From: Lepturacanthus savala
Taxonomy: Eukaryota > Chordata > Actinopteri > Scombriformes > Trichiuridae
Assembly: GCA_030544235.1 (NCBI GenBank)
Contig: CM060477.1
Span: 26,508,038 to 26,572,037 of the forward strand
Reading direction: 5' to 3'
DNA length: 64,000 nt
Part shown: piece after piece, positions 38,271 through 51,179 of the stretch
Layout of the letters: every line of letters begins with the position of its first letter
Position numbering within the stretch: position 1 is the first letter of the stretch
Notes under the pieces: model-generated
What the model was told of the DNA's origin: nothing
The model's input: the letters and a program-made list of their open reading frames with translations, nothing else
Database searches by the model: none
Translations under genes and position numbers: made by a program

Positions 38271-38930
38271 CCCTTTTGTTGCAAGAAAATAGATATATTT
38301 CTTTCTTTAATTTCATGTTGCATATTTGTTTGTTTTTTTAATTTGCCACACGGCATCAACTCTGTGAATACTTTTAAGTTCTAGCTGAATTTGTATTTGA
38401 TCTGTATTTCTAAATATCTACAGGGCATTTAAATAGAGAGCAAACGTTTTCACTGACTTTGTGGAACAACATGACTTCACTGTCAATAGCCTGTGTTGAC
38501 TTTGAATATGTGGTATGGGATTTTAATATCCACGATGATGATCCTCGGGATAAAAGGTGAGTTTTTTTTTTAATATATCATTGCACCAACTAAGGTAAAG
38601 GTTAAATGCTAATATAATGATAGAATAATAATTCCAGATGAAATATATCATTTCTACACATTGCTTGCATTGGCAGCACCATGTTGGATTAGATACAGAT
38701 AAACGTCTGGTATAATATACTAGACTGGTAGTTTTTGAGACTGGTTTTGGTATTGAGACCAATTTTTTGTGGTCTTTGTCTTGGCTCGGTCTCAGGTCTC
38801 TTGGTATTGCAATGTCTTGGACTGGCAGAGCGATCTTGTAGGGATTTGGCAGGTATGTTTCTTTTTTTTTTTTCTTAGATATCATTATTGGTAGTGGTAT
38901 CATGGTAGTTCATGGCATCACTGACATCTA

Positions 38931-39568
38931 TCTATGGTTGAGGAATACAGAAATAAGTTTGCTTCATCTTGCCCAGTTTCACTCATGTTCTGCCATCCAG
39001 TGAAATCCATATACGAGGGTCACTCATGCCTGTTAAGAAAAGGTCCATAAAAGTATACAAAAACTTTGTAATACTGCTCCAAGTGTCTTGAATGAATAAC
39101 AACATCTAGAGTTTTCTTGAAACAATGTCATTTAGTATATGTTTATGACCAATGTTTTTGTAAGGTGGGGAGCCCTTCACTCGTAAGGATCAGTGTCATA
39201 AAACATTAATATTATGTGTACACACTGTTACTAACACACCGTTAAGCATTCTAGGTGGGCCTACACTGCTGCTGCTGCTACTCCTGACAGTTGTACTGTT
39301 AAATGCATAAAGTATAATGGTTACCAATTCTAAACACAGGTTTTAAGAAATTTTAATCCAATATTTTAAACACGATTTTTTTTTGTTCTCAAAACGACCT
39401 CAACATACCCTCTGAAAAAGACCCTGAATGTCCATTTCATTGTCATAGTTAAGGATCTGAACAGAAACAATCAAGTTATAAAGATATGTTGCTGAAGGCA
39501 TTCTTTCAATTAGCCAACAATTTTTTTGTAACATTCTGATATTTAACGAGCAGGCTAAAACCCACAAA
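38931..39568. other. Intergenic, nothing recognised
   Basis: AT-rich, no supported feature. Confidence 0.45.
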
Positions 39569-39947
39569 CACTTAGTTTATACTTCTGCGTACATAGCTAT
39601 GCCGTTCACGTGACCCAGACCCTGTGCATTCGTAGTTCTGCATAGAGGGAACGTGTTGGTCTGCAAAAATCAATGATTTCTCTTCGCAGTGGAAACCGAA
39701 CGCCAGGCTAAACAACAAAAGAAAGTCTGGCACAAAACATAAAAACAGGCAAAAAAAAAACATACCTAAATAACACATATTCCAGAGTGTGTGTACCAGA
39801 TTTTTTTTCTTTTGCTGTTTTTTTTCCTTTCATTCTTGTACCAGGATGCAGCGTGTGTTTGGAGCGTATCGATATCAAAGAGCAAATGCTTTTATTGTTG
39901 AAGCACTTTTGTGGTCCGCGTTGACAGCATAGCTACATATAAACTAG
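39569..39947. mobile_element. Harbinger-like non-autonomous element, both ends present
   Basis: The left end CACTTAGTTTATACTTCTGC and right end (complement CACTAGTTTATATGTAGCTA) are inverted repeats. The internal unit seen three times at 5811-6330 is present once, inverted. The interior has no long frame. Confidence 0.6.
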
Positions 39948-39984
39948 TGTGATGTCATGGCGCTCCGTGCATGTGCATAATTCA

Positions 39985-40350
39985 GTCAGTCAGTCATTTT
40001 CTATACCTGCTTATTCCTCATTAGGGTCGCAGGGGTCTGCTGGAGCCTATCCCAGCGCGTTACGGCGAGAGGCAGGGATACACCCCAGATGGTCGCCAGC
40101 CAATCGTGGGGCACACACACCATTCACTCACACACTCACACCTATGGGCAATTTAGAGTTGCCAATTAACCTGAGCATGTTTTTGGACTGTGGGAGGAAG
40201 CCGGAGTACCCGGTGAAAACCCACGCAGACACGGGGAGAACATGCAAACTCCACACAGAAAGGTCCCAGACCCAGGACCAAGGAGGTCTTGAACCTGCGA
40301 CCTTCTTGCTGTGAGGCAACAGCGCTAACCCCTGCGCCACCGTGTCGCCC
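39985..40350 (-). mobile_element. tRNA-derived SINE, full-length, 12-bp target duplication
   Basis: gtgcataattca flanks it at 39973-39984 and 40351-40362. Almost identical to the 3392 copy over the whole length, which suggests recent activity of this subfamily. Confidence 0.9.
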
Positions 40351-40362
40351 GTGCATAATTCA

Positions 40363-40720
40363 ATTCAATTTAATTTTATTTATATTGCCCAATATTACAA
40401 CACAGTTGTCTCAAAGTAATTCACAAAATTCAGTCCAAAGTGATTTAGACATCCCCCATCTTTAGACCCTCCTTCTCGGCAAGGAAAAACTCCAAAACAA
40501 AAGAAGAAACCTCAGGGAGAACCTCAGTGAAGGAGAGATCCACTCCCATGAAGTCTTTTAGAAGGCTTGAAAAATAAATGAAGTTTTAATATAAACATTG
40601 GAGCAGGGGGAGCACAGCTCTGGCTGACTGTCTTTTCGAGGTGAGGTGAAGGAGCGAATTTAAACCCTGTTTATGACATAAACAGCCATTATACCATAGC
40701 CTGCCCTAACCCCACCCAGA
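40363..40720 (-). mobile_element. L2-type LINE 3'UTR fragment
   Basis: On the minus strand it ends in attgaattgaatt-type repeats after tattgggcaatataaataaa. It contains agatgggggatgtctaaatc and ggagtttttccttgccgaga, shared with the 3'UTRs at 24.2-25.3 kb and 50.0-50.2 kb. Confidence 0.65.
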
Positions 40721-41189
40721 AGAAGCCTTATAATTTGATAAGTGCAGCCCAGAAAGCACACTATGCACATTGCAAAATTGTCAAACTTGCCAGTTCACCA
40801 CTGGGTTGCTAACTTGCTAGCTTACAAGTCTTTCGACTTTTCTGTCAAAAAAGGTCAACCAGTAACAGTGCAATGCTAACAAGCTATAGAATGTATATAT
40901 TGCCACCTATTGTAGCGGAGGCAACATGATGTGACTAATTGAGTTATAACCATATCTGGGCTTAACTGTTATATATATGTTACATATATTGTTACGTGTA
41001 CAGTTTAGCCTATACAGGCCCCAGCTAGACCTGCATTTCCTAATTTTATTTCCTTTTTTCCCTTCTCCCTTTTTTTTAATATCCACTAATGGTAACCATG
41101 TCTCGTGTCCCAAATGCTCTCTCCAACTTTATCAATAGATGCTCATGGCCTCCTCCCCCTGCTGGGACATATAACAAAGTCACAACCAT
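40721..41189. other. Intergenic, nothing recognised
   Basis: No supported feature. Confidence 0.4.
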
Positions 41190-42662
41190 CTGCAACAGGG
41201 AATGATATAAGTTGGCCAATCAACTGCACAAACTGGAATGTGAAAGGTCTCAACCATCATGGAAGAAGGAAGAAGGTTGTCGCTTATTTAAATCAGCTCA
41301 GTTATTTATTAGAATATTCTGTTCTCAGTCTCCAATGTAGATGCAGACTCAGGGGGTTGTTATGTTAATGTGGTTATATTAGCAAACATTTATGCTTCAA
41401 ACCCAGATGAAGTCCTTTTTTTTAGTGATTTCCTTTCTTGCCTGTCTGATATCATACACATTGATCTTAGGTTATGATTTCAACTGTGTTCTTTGTACCA
41501 CTCTTAATCACATCTTATCACAACCTGACCCGCTTCATAAATGCTCTTTGATTATTAATACAAGTTTGATGCAGGATTTTTTTTTAAATCTCACAGCATG
41601 TGATCTGTCCCCCCCATGTTCATAAGACTTTTTTCTTAAATAGGTTACATTTGTGCTAGATAACAAATTGCGGTAATCTGTCCCATGTTGTAGTTATTAG
41701 GCCATTGTAATTTCAGACCGTGCCCCGCTACTTTTTCAACTAACTTCATCAAACCAATCCATATCCTGTTGACCATGGCTAATTGTATCTTACTCTGCCA
41801 ATACCCATAAATGCAAAATGCTACAAATCAATTTCTTAGAGGATAATATCCTTAGAGCTGATATAAATTCCCTGTTGCCAAAGCTATGTAAAACATCTTT
41901 CATTACAAACGATTTTGAAAGTCTGTCAACAAGACATGCTGAACTGCTCCAATAAAGACGTGGATGTACATCCAGTAGAACTCTTGTGCATCATCTTAAC
42001 CCAAATTCTCATCCCTTCAAATATGAATACTACCAACCATGAGGAAATAAATTACACATTTCCAATTTTTTGTCAAAACTTTATACGTCTCCCTGGAGAT
42101 TATGGAGTATTATCATGGACTTTTTTTCCTCCCTAATATTGGACATTCCCTCGATTGATGTAAATCTTAGAGACATATTTCAAAATCCAATCTCCTGTAT
42201 TGAACATTCAAACAATTGATTCAATTTAAAGCTATATTGTCATGTGCACAATGTGGAAACAGGTTTCCCTCTACTTCCTACTCGCTGTTGACAAGAATGC
42301 CATAATAATAATAAGAAGAAGAAATTAATACTGAATAACACAAGAAAAACAGAATATAAACAGTAAGTAAGTAAGCATGAGTTTACTGCTATCCTGTGGA
42401 CCCTGCAGTGGTAGATGCTCTACAGAGAGGTCAGGGGAGACCTGGTGATCTTGGACATTGTCTTTACCTCTCTCTGCAGGCATTTGAACCCTACAGAGAG
42501 GTAAGTGTCCTGACGGCTTTCCAATAGAGTTCTATAAAACATTCTCTAAACTCCTCTCCCCACTACTGGCCAAACATTCTCTCATGTTTCTACCTTGCAA
42601 AGCCTCAATCTCTATATTCCTCAAAATAGGTAAACCCCCTGTGCAGCTTTCCAACCTCACTT
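41190..42662 (+). pseudogene. L1-type LINE relic
   Basis: Scattered frames code WNVKGLNHHGRRKKVVAYLN (L1 endonuclease N-terminal block), NIYASNPDE, LGYDFNCVLCTTLNHI (the GDFN block, with Gly changed to Tyr), and PDGFPIEFYKTFSKLLSPLL followed by KASISIFLKIGKPP (reverse-transcriptase block). Order and spacing fit a L1 ORF2 with deletions, stops and an unrelated insert near 42200-42500. The TTAA element at 42663 interrupts it. Confidence 0.75.
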
Positions 42663-43213
42663 TTAACCCTCTAGACGCCACTGTTGTCTTTAGCAGGATG
42701 CAGGACTGAATAAAACAGCACACTTTGTCAATTTGGATGTCAAATGCACCATTTTATCAGAGTGATATTGTCTAATAGTAGTAAATAGATATTTGTAGCA
42801 AATATAAAAAAAAAAATGTAAATATAGTGTTAGGATAGTTTCATGCAGGCCAGTGGTACTCCATTAGGTTGTATACACTAGGAATCTTCCATATTTGCAT
42901 ATTGTGGCCATGTGGCAACAAATCTATTTTAGCATATTAGAAAACCTTGAAAAAAAACTGAAGTAAATTAAAGTAATTTTTTTAATTAGTGAAAATGTTC
43001 CCAAAATTTTGAGTAAAAGACAAGAGACAGTGATGTCCACATGTCCATGAGCAAACAGCATATCCTTGTCATGTGACCTCATAAATTGTGTGTCCTTCAA
43101 AATAAAAGTTTCTTTTTCAAATTTGGAACATTGATTTTATATCACAGCTTTTTGAAAAAATGAAGATAAAGTAAACGGTTGTCATATGGCAACACTATGC
43201 AATAGAGGGTTAA
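42663..43213. mobile_element. piggyBac-like MITE, TTAA-bounded
   Basis: The left end is TTAACCCTCTAGACGCC and the right end is caatagagggTTAA, with the internal catatggcaacactatgcaa motif shared with the 30077 copy. Inserted in the L1 relic. Confidence 0.65.
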
Positions 43214-43886
43214 CATATGTGACATTTCATTAATATTCTTTAATCCAAGCTGGCATCTGCCTTTTGATGTCATAATATGCACATTTGAGGGGCAAATCCC
43301 TACATAAACGTTGGGTCATCCCTAATATTTCTCTAATTTACAGAAAGTCTCTATCTCTTATCATTTTTAAGTTTAAGTTATAGCCTTTTGAAATTAAGAT
43401 GTCAAAATCACCTAAATGGTTAACACAGATGTTAAGATACTGTCGAGGGTCCTAGTTCACCCATTAGTAGTCCAGAATGGCCTGTAAAAAGAGAGACTTT
43501 TAGTGTCTGTAATCTTTTTTTTTTTTTTTAAACATTGTGTGTACCAAGCTCCAAGTACCAAGGTGATGGTGTCATTTGATGCAGACATAAATTTGATGTG
43601 ATAACTTCATACCTTGGATTAGATTTTTGTAGTCTGCCCCAAAGGCCAGTATGCACAAATTACATGATTTCCTCAACTTTTCAATTAGACAAGGGTGCCT
43701 GGTAAAGCTTAATTTTTTATTTTTTTTCTTAATTATTATTTTTTTTATTTATTTATTTAGGATTTTTTTTTTTTACAGTAGCCATAGAACTACTCACCAT
43801 AGCCCTAGGGAGTGACCAAAACATCTGTGGAACCTATAGGGATTAAGTTTCACTGTTTGTAGATGACTGAATTTGATTTTTCAAAG
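43214..43886. other. Probable continuation of LINE debris
   Basis: AT-rich with homopolymer T runs. Possible degraded LINE sequence but no motif firm enough to name. Confidence 0.35.
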
Positions 43887-44450
43887 TTAATTGATATATT
43901 GTTGCATCAATGCATCAATAAGATTTGTAACTTTAGTGTTGAAGTTTTCTAAAAGTTCATTCACTGTAGTGTAGGGGGTGGCAAGTGTCGGAGAGAAAGC
44001 CTGGATAAACATTTCTCTAGTGTTATCAGTGATGTACTGTTTTGATATTACCTCTGTTTGAACACTTCTATGTGTGGAGAAAGTGGAGAAAGTGCTCTTA
44101 ACAAACACACAGGAATGGTCAGACAAACCAACATCAGTCACCTCAACCTTAGAAATGTTTAAACCTTTAGAGATAATTAAATCCAAAGTGTGACCTTTGA
44201 TATGTGTTGGTTCCGTCACATGTTGAATTAATCCATAATTTTCAAGGACACAACACAGTTCTGTAGCACTGCTGTCCTGAGTGTTGTCCACATGAATGTT
44301 AAAATCACCAACAATAATAACATAGTCAAAGTCAATGCAGGTTATAGACAGCAGGGAAGAAGGTATGGGTGTTTGGCGTGGTGTAAGTTGGATTCCAATA
44401 GTGACAAGTTCATTCATCCTGTCCGTGAAATCTGGGAGAGAGGAATCCAA
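43887..44450 (-). pseudogene. L2-like LINE endonuclease fragment (187-codon open frame)
   Basis: The frame codes YVIIVGDFNIHVDNTQDSSA, TEPTHIKGHTLDLIISKGLN and VTDVGLSDHSCVF: the Asp/Asn and SDH catalytic blocks of an APE-type endonuclease. The N-terminal half of the endonuclease and the whole reverse transcriptase are absent, so it is a truncated copy despite the open frame. Confidence 0.8.
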
Positions 44451-44533
44451 GACTGAGGGGCTGGGCGGGGTCAGGGGGGGTTGTTGGGCCTGGGATAGAC
44501 TCTTCTTGTTGTTGTGAACATGATGATGTTGTG

Positions 44534-44571
44534 TCTTTCTGAGTCAGCTGTTGTAAGACAGCTGACTCAGA
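44534..44571. repeat. Perfect 16-bp-arm hairpin at a LINE break
   Basis: tttctgagtcagctgt, 6-nt loop tgtaag, acagctgactcagaaa. Confidence 0.93.
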
Positions 44572-44893
44572 AAAAATTCACAGATTGAGTGGCACACGCA
44601 TCTTTGAGCCATCGGTTGAGCATCATCAGCCTGCTGAATCTCTCATCTCCTCCTCGAACTGTTGGTAGCGGCCCACTGATAAACACCCTAGGATTCAGGG
44701 ATTTCAATAACTCTGATTTCAATAACTCTGTGTTAGCCTGCTCCTTTCCACTGATTTGGGTCATCGGAAGAGTGGTTTCATTCCCATATTGACGATTTAC
44801 CTCCCAGTTTACTTCAAGCCGTTGAACTTTCATCTCCAGAACTGTTATCATCTGGAGAAGTTTGTAGTAGTCGTCCTCGGAGAAGGGAGGCAT
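44567..44893 (-). pseudogene. LINE ORF1-type fragment with coiled coil
   Basis: It starts MPPFSEDDYYKLLQMI, has a heptad-like stretch LQMITVLEMKVQRLEVNW, and ends SGPLPTVRGGDERFSRLMML, a block found in the first-ORF/esterase-like part of L2/CR1-type LINEs. It lies upstream of the endonuclease fragment in the same direction. A 16-bp perfect hairpin sits at its broken end. Confidence 0.6.
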
Positions 44894-46879
44894 CTTGCTG
44901 CTAATTAGCTTTGGTTAGCGGCACTTCTCAGTCCCAGTCGCTATAGTGCAGGCTTATGCTGCTGATAGGCCACACTCAATGACAAGGTTGTAAAAATGTC
45001 CAAAAGTAACAGTAGCCAACTGTACTAATAAAAAAACAGTAGTCCTGATGATTAGTAGGTATCCAGGAGCATTTCTTGTTATCTCCCACAGAGAAAAGCA
45101 CAAATATAAGTGGAAAAATGCAGCAGAGGCAAAGCAGAAAAGCATCTGCACTGTAAGGAAGCAGGAAGTAGTAAGAAGTAGTAGTAGGGTTGTAAGTGAC
45201 AGCCTACACTAAATTCATGGTTTGATAGGTACTTTGATTTTAGGGTCACAATTTGGAATGCTTTCAGTGTAGAAATAAAATCTACACATATTTAGATTTT
45301 ATTATATCATTTTATTATTTTAATCTGAAATCAGTCCACCTACAGACAGCCATCTTTCTAACTGTATTGTTACAACAGTAAAATTCTTACACGTTACTCC
45401 AGAAATAATTATTGCAGTAAAAATATTGGTTTAGTCCTCTGGCTGATGTATTGTAATATATAACATACTAAAATGTTAATTACAGGCCCTGTTATTAACT
45501 CAGTTAAGCCCATTGGCAACCATACTCGCTAAAGTTTATGATAGTTATTTTCTACTCAAAATAAAAAATCATAACATTACTCATACATTATTTTTCCATT
45601 GACATAGTAGACAATTTAGACAAAAGTTATAAGCAAAAACAATTAAGTTTTTACCTGCTTGCAGTCATGTGACTGCAATGAGTTCCTCATTGAGTTCTCC
45701 AAAGAACAAACCGTCACAGAAAGTGGTCACTTTCAATGACTTATTATGATTTTTAACTCTACAATGTATATGCATATCTCTTTAATCAATCTAGAATACA
45801 CCCCCCCCCCCAAAAAAAAACAAAAACAAAAAAAAAAAACAATTTTGTCCCAGGGATAAATATTTTTTGTTTATGGGAATATTTGTGCAAGCAGCAAGCA
45901 GAGAACAAAATAGAAAAAAATAGATGACTAGAATTTTATTTTGTCATATATGAATTGAATTAAAATAAATAAAATTCACCCCAGCAATAGATTTGAGTGA
46001 AACAGAACTCTTTATGGCTTGCATCGTGAAGCTATGATTGATGTTCCATGCACCACCAGGGTGATGTTTCCATGTTTGGCTGTTGCAGATCAGCTCTTTC
46101 ACTAAACTCTGCAGAAGCGGGGCCCTGACAATTTCCGTAAAAACGCTGATATATTGCTTTTACATGGGAATAGATGTCTGCTGCTGGCCACAGAGAATAC
46201 TACATCCTGTTGGAGTTGGAAAATAAGCAATTTTCTACTTGGCTTAGGGCCTCCTCCATTGGAAGCCTGACTATATGTGACCTCTGCTTGACAGTTTTGC
46301 TGATGTACCTGCTGAGGCCGGCATGTATAAATGAATCTCAATTTCCTTTATTAATTTGAAACGTCACTATAAATTTGCTGGAGTGGACCTGACCCATCGA
46401 TTCACAAGAAGAGGTGGCTCCCATCACATTCACACAAAAACACACACATACAACACTTTGGACATGACGTGGACTGTATGGACATGACCTTTGACCCCAT
46501 CCAGTCAATGAAATGATGGTTTTAAAACATGCAGACCTGTAGTAAATGGACAGCACAACAAAGGCCATTATATTCTTTATAGACAAGCACCAGTGTGATG
46601 TGTGGCGTGATGTACTTTCTTTTTCATGTTTGAGAAATAGGTTCACTGTTTGAAAAGAAATATGAGGAATATTATGAGCCATGTATTCAAAAGAACCATA
46701 AGAAATGAAATTTTGTTATTCATTTTGTTTAAAACTGTTATTGAAGACCTTTTTCACAGACCTCTTCACAGGGATGAGCCTCGACATTTTGCTCCTCAAA
46801 TATCACCCAAAAAAGTTTGTAGCAGCCGGGAGCTTACAGAGTGAGAGTGGTAAGGTGCTAGAAGGTCGGTATGTCACAT
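44894..46879. other. Intergenic, no gene seen
   Basis: Contains C and A homopolymers at 45800-45840. 46725-46799 resembles the flank of the Tc1 insertion at 19735-19809. No other feature supported. Confidence 0.45.
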
Positions 46880-47375
46880 CAACAGCACTGATTGACAAGT
46901 CATATTATAACCTGGTATCCAGATGCACCTCCCCAATAAACCATGGCCACCAAGGGGATCACAAGGGAGATGCTGATGTTGGTTTCTCAGCTGGATGAGA
47001 TCCCAACAAACCAAGGCACCATGTTCATGTGAAGGATCATAAAGGACCTCTGTCACCTTCTATAGATGATGCTACTAAGAACATCTGGTCATCATCCATA
47101 GACTGATGGCCTGGTGGAGAGGTTCAACCAAAGCCTGAAAACCCATGGAAGCAAATGGCAGAAATTGGGTCCAGCCTCTGCCTTTTCTGCTGTTTTCTAT
47201 CAAGGAGGTATCCACTGCATCTACAGGATTCCCCCCCCTTTGTTTTGCTGTATGGCCAGAAACCAAGAGGGATGCTGGACCTGGCAGCCAAGGAACACCA
47301 ACCGTCTCCTCACTGGACCATGATGGAGCATGTAGAGGAGATGAGACAGAGAACGGTCACAGTTTTGAAGGCAAG
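46880..47375 (+). pseudogene. Ty3/gypsy-type integrase relic
   Basis: Across frameshifts and stops one reads ITWYPDAPPQ, ATKGITREMLMLVSQLDEIP, TNQGTMFM, TDGLVERFNQSLK, and then LLYGQKPRGMLDLAAKEHQP and MMEHVEEMRQRTVTVLKARH. These are the catalytic-core and C-terminal blocks of a gypsy integrase. The middle Asp of the D,D,E triad is Asn (TNQGT for TDQGT) and the Glu in GLVERFN remains. No LTRs were found around it. Confidence 0.8.
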
Positions 47376-47423
47376 GCATGTTTATTTGTATAGCACATTT
47401 CAGCAACAAGGTAATAAGAATGT

Positions 47424-47697
47424 CAGTCAGTCATTTTCTATACCTGCTTATTCCTCATTAGGGTCACATGGTCTGCTGGAGCCTATCCCAGCACATTACA
47501 GCGAGAGGCAGGGATACACCTCAGATAGTCGCCAGCCTATCATGGGGCACACACACCATTCACTCACACACTCCCACCTCTTGGACAATTTAGAGTTGCC
47601 AATTAACCTCAGCATGATTTTAGACTGTGGGAGGTCCCAGACCCAGGACCAAGGAGGTCTTGAACCTGCGACCTTCTTGCTGTGAGGCAACAGCGCT
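47424..47697 (-). mobile_element. SINE copy truncated at the head, 13-bp target duplication
   Basis: gtaataagaatgt occurs at 47411-47423 and 47698-47710. The tRNA-like head ends inside the A-box region (agcgctg) and about 50 bp of the body is missing, yet the duplication is perfect, so it was inserted in shortened form. Confidence 0.87.
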
Positions 47698-47849
47698 GTA
47701 ATAAGAATGTGTTTTACATAAAACATTAAAGGCATCAAGATACTATTTAAAAACAGTAGATAAAAAAGGGCACAAATTCGCTAAAATCACTGCCAGATCA
47801 GCAGAATTTGAGTTGAATTTCAGTTCAATTATTTAGGGATACAATCTGG

Positions 47850-48130
47850 TGCCAAATGCTCATTATCATATCCATGATTCCTCACCACCAAAAGGAAAAT
47901 ACAGACTCTACTCCAAATGAAGTGTCTCTTGATATACAGTATTTCCCAATGAACCTGGAGACATTTTTTTATCATCTGCAATCAGTCGCTTTTTTTCTGA
48001 CCAGCTTGTCATTTCTCCACAGAGATCTTTTCTTTCCAGATACCACCTTTTATCTTGGTCGTCACAATAACATTTTGTCATTTTTGAGTTGAAATTATTT
48101 ACAAGCTCACTGACTGATGACAAACGGGAC
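47850..48130 (+). repeat. Partial copy of the dispersed repeat
   Basis: ccagcttgtcatttctccac through tttgtcatttttgagttgaa aligns with 53280-53410 of copy B. Confidence 0.6.
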
Positions 48131-48295
48131 TCTCAAGACAGAATGCACTCGAATGCAGAGTACGGGATGATGAAAATGAACACTAAGAAAAGGCAAAGGC
48201 CAACCAAAAATTACTCTTTCTATGAAACTACAAAAAAGGCAAGGGCCAACAAAAAAATTACTCCCACAAGGAAGTAGAGCAAAACTTACTAAGTA

Positions 48296-50165
48296 CTAAG
48301 TAGAGGGGCCGTAGTTAAATGCATCCCGGCGGCTGTCGAGGTGGTGTCCAGCAAATGATGTGCGCTTCATTAACAACTGGACACCTTTCTGGGGAAAACC
48401 TGGTCTGATTAGGAGAGACAGCATCCATCCCACTTTGGATGGAGCAGCTCTGGCTGAGTTTATTAGCTGACCAAAACAACCCAGAGTTGAGACCAGGAAG
48501 CAGAGCTGCAGTCTTACATGCTTCTCTGCGCGTCCATTAGAGCAGTCACCCATCCAGTCCTTTAGTAAAGAAACTGTGTCTGTCCCCCGTCCACCTACAT
48601 TGATTAAAGATAAAACAAACAGAAGAGGAGCTCATCATAAAAACTTAAAAATTAAACCAACATCTCCAACAATCCAAAATAAGATAATTAAATGTAGACT
48701 TCTTAATATCAGGTCTTTGTCATCTAAAGCTGTCTTAGTCAATGAATTAATATCTGATTATGATATTGATTTGTTTTGCCTCACTGAAACCTGGCTGCAG
48801 GAGGATGAATATGTTAGCCTGAATGAATCAAGTCATCAACAAGTCAATCAACAAGTCATCATAATATTCATATTCCTCGAAGTATTGGTCGAGGTGGTGG
48901 AGTTGGAGCCATATTTGACTCAAGTCTATTAATAAACCCTAAACCTAAACAAAAACATAATTCAATTGAAAGTCTTGTTCTTAGCCTCACTCACCCAACC
49001 TAGAAAACATTACAGCCATTATTATTTGTTACAGTATATCGAGCTCCTGGCCCTTATTCTGAATTTTTACTAGAATTTGCAGATTTTGCATCAGGCTTGA
49101 TTCTTAAAATAGATAAAGTAATTATCATAGGTGACTTTAACATTCATGTAGACAACCACAATGATAGTCTCAGCACCACATTTACCTCTCTATTAGACTC
49201 AATTGGATTTTGTCAAAATGTAAATAAGCCGACTCATCGTCTGAACCATACTCTTGATCTTGCTCTCTCATATGGCATTGAAATTAACAACCTATTAGTC
49301 TTTCAACAGAATCCTCTTCTCTCTGACCATTTTTAATAACCTTTGACTTCATATTGCTGGACTATAAGTCGTTGTGCCTAAACTCCTACACCAGATGTTT
49401 AGGTGATAGTGCTGTAGCCAAATTTAAGGAAATGATTCCTTCAGCGTTGAATTCAATGTCATGTCTATGTCATTTGTCTGCTTCTTTTAACCCCTCACAA
49501 ATAGATAATTTTGTTGATAATATTACAGGCTCATTACGAACAACTCTCCTCTGAAAAAGAGGACAATTAAACAAAGAAGGTTAGCACCATGGTATAATCA
49601 GCAGACTCGTAAATTAAAGCAAGAGACAAGAAGAAGAATCTTGTCTCGTCTGGCAAAATAATCCCCCGTAATGCAGCCTACTACTCTTCATTAATAGAGG
49701 AGAATAAGAACAACCCCAGGTTTCTCTTCAGCACTGTAGCCAGGCTAACAGAGAACCACAGCTCTACAGAACCATCTATTCCCTTAGATCTAAGTAGCAA
49801 TGACTTCATGACCTTCTTTAATGACAAAATTATAACCATTAGAGACAAAATCCATCACCTCCTACCCTCAACAGGTATTGATCTGTATAGTGATACAACA
49901 AGTTTGCAAGTTTCTCAATTTGTTCACATCAATGATGGATCCTCCATGCATACCAAAGTTTGTCATGGAATCCCACAAGGTTCTGTACTTGGACCACTTC
50001 TATTTAATTTATATATGCGTCCTTTCTCCGACTGGGTTTTGGAGTCTTTCCTTGCCGCGAAGGAGATACTAAGGACGGGGGATGTCTGGGTCACTGACTG
50101 AATTTTGTGAAGCCCAGTGAGGCAACTGTGATGTTGGGCTATAAATAAAATTGAATTGAATTTAA
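48296..50165 (+). mobile_element. L2-type LINE with internal deletion
   Basis: 48296-48480 resembles the end of the first ORF (LIRRDSIHPTLDGAAL in one frame). 48576 on codes LLNIRSLSSKAVLVNELISD, DIDLFCLTETWLQEDE and, at 49097-49336, VIIIGDFNIHVDNHNDSLST and NPLLSDHF: the two halves of the endonuclease. 49955-50010 codes HGIPQGSVLGPLLFNLYM, a reverse-transcriptase block, then jumps to the 3'UTR (ctaaggacgggggatgtctg) and an attgaattgaattt end. Most of the reverse transcriptase is deleted and several stops interrupt the frame. Confidence 0.82.
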
Positions 50166-50464
50166 ACTATGACAAGAGAGCTGGTGATCAACAAAAAAAG
50201 ACTTTGACACACTGGACAGGACAAAGGGAGACACAGACTATAAATACACATGGAGGTAAATTGGGAATAGGTGGACACAATCAGGAATCAGGGGAGACAA
50301 TCAGACTGGTGACACAAGAGGAAGGACAAGTGACCTGAAAGAGAGAGGAGAGTTAATTTACGAAATAAAACAGGAACTCACAAATCAAACATGGAGACAG
50401 GACAAAAAACTCAACTTGACATACAGGTGTGACAGCCTGAGATCCAAGATAGGGTTGGTGTTGT
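50166..50464. other. LTR-element-like debris
   Basis: The sequence (ctataaatacacatggaggt, acacaatcaggaatcagggg) is of the kind found near the ends of fish LTR elements and is loosely like 54180-54260. No defined ends. Confidence 0.3.
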
Positions 50465-51179
50465 CGAGAAATCCTGAATAAACACTGCAAAATATGAAAT
50501 CTTAACAATTGAAAATATATTGTTTTTTGGACAATATTGACTCGAATGATCTCATTCCATTGGTAGATAATTTAGCACGTTCTTTTTTAGCATGTTTTAA
50601 AATGTTTTCCTCGATTTTAGTCAATTTATTTATTTATTTTTTTACTAAGACAAAATTTTAGTGTTGTTTTCTTAAAATAAGAGGGGGGGGGATCATGCAT
50701 CGTCAACATGGACATTAAAATAAATTTTCTTGTAACAAAAGGGCACTTGTCTAGTTAGAGGAAGAAAGGTGTATTTGGGTTTTATGTTTTAAATCAAGCT
50801 GTATTAGCTGTGTTATCTGTATCTAATCCAACATGATGCTGCCAATGCAAGCAAATTATATATTTTATCTGTAATTATTATTCTATCATTATATTAACAT
50901 TTAACCTTTACTTTAGTTGGTGCAATGATAAAAAAAAAACAAAAAAAAAAATTTAAAAACCCTTGCCTTTTATCCTGAGGATCATCATCATGGATATTAA
51001 AATCACATACCACACATTCAAAGTCAACACAGGCTATTGACAATGAAGTCAAGTTGTTCCACAAAGTCAGAGAAAATGTTTGCGCTCTATTTAAATGCCC
51101 TGTAGATATTTAGAAATACAGATCAAATAGAAATTCAGCTAGAACTTAAAATGATTCACAGAGTTGATGCCTTGTGTGT

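Larger units (their letters stand above)
36911..38930 (-). repeat. Dispersed repeat, copy A (inverted relative to copy B at 50.5 kb)
   Basis: The reverse complement matches 50465-53560 in order, apart from insertions in copy B. It includes an ACTGCAAAA-type end (ttttgcagtgtttattcagg at 37003-37022), a LINE 3' tail (37648-38270) and sequence on both sides. Partial copies at 47850-48130 and 53640-55865 show it is a dispersed repeat, not only a two-copy segmental duplication. Base pair TA at 37920-37921 is the empty target of the Tc1 insertion in copy B. Confidence 0.8.
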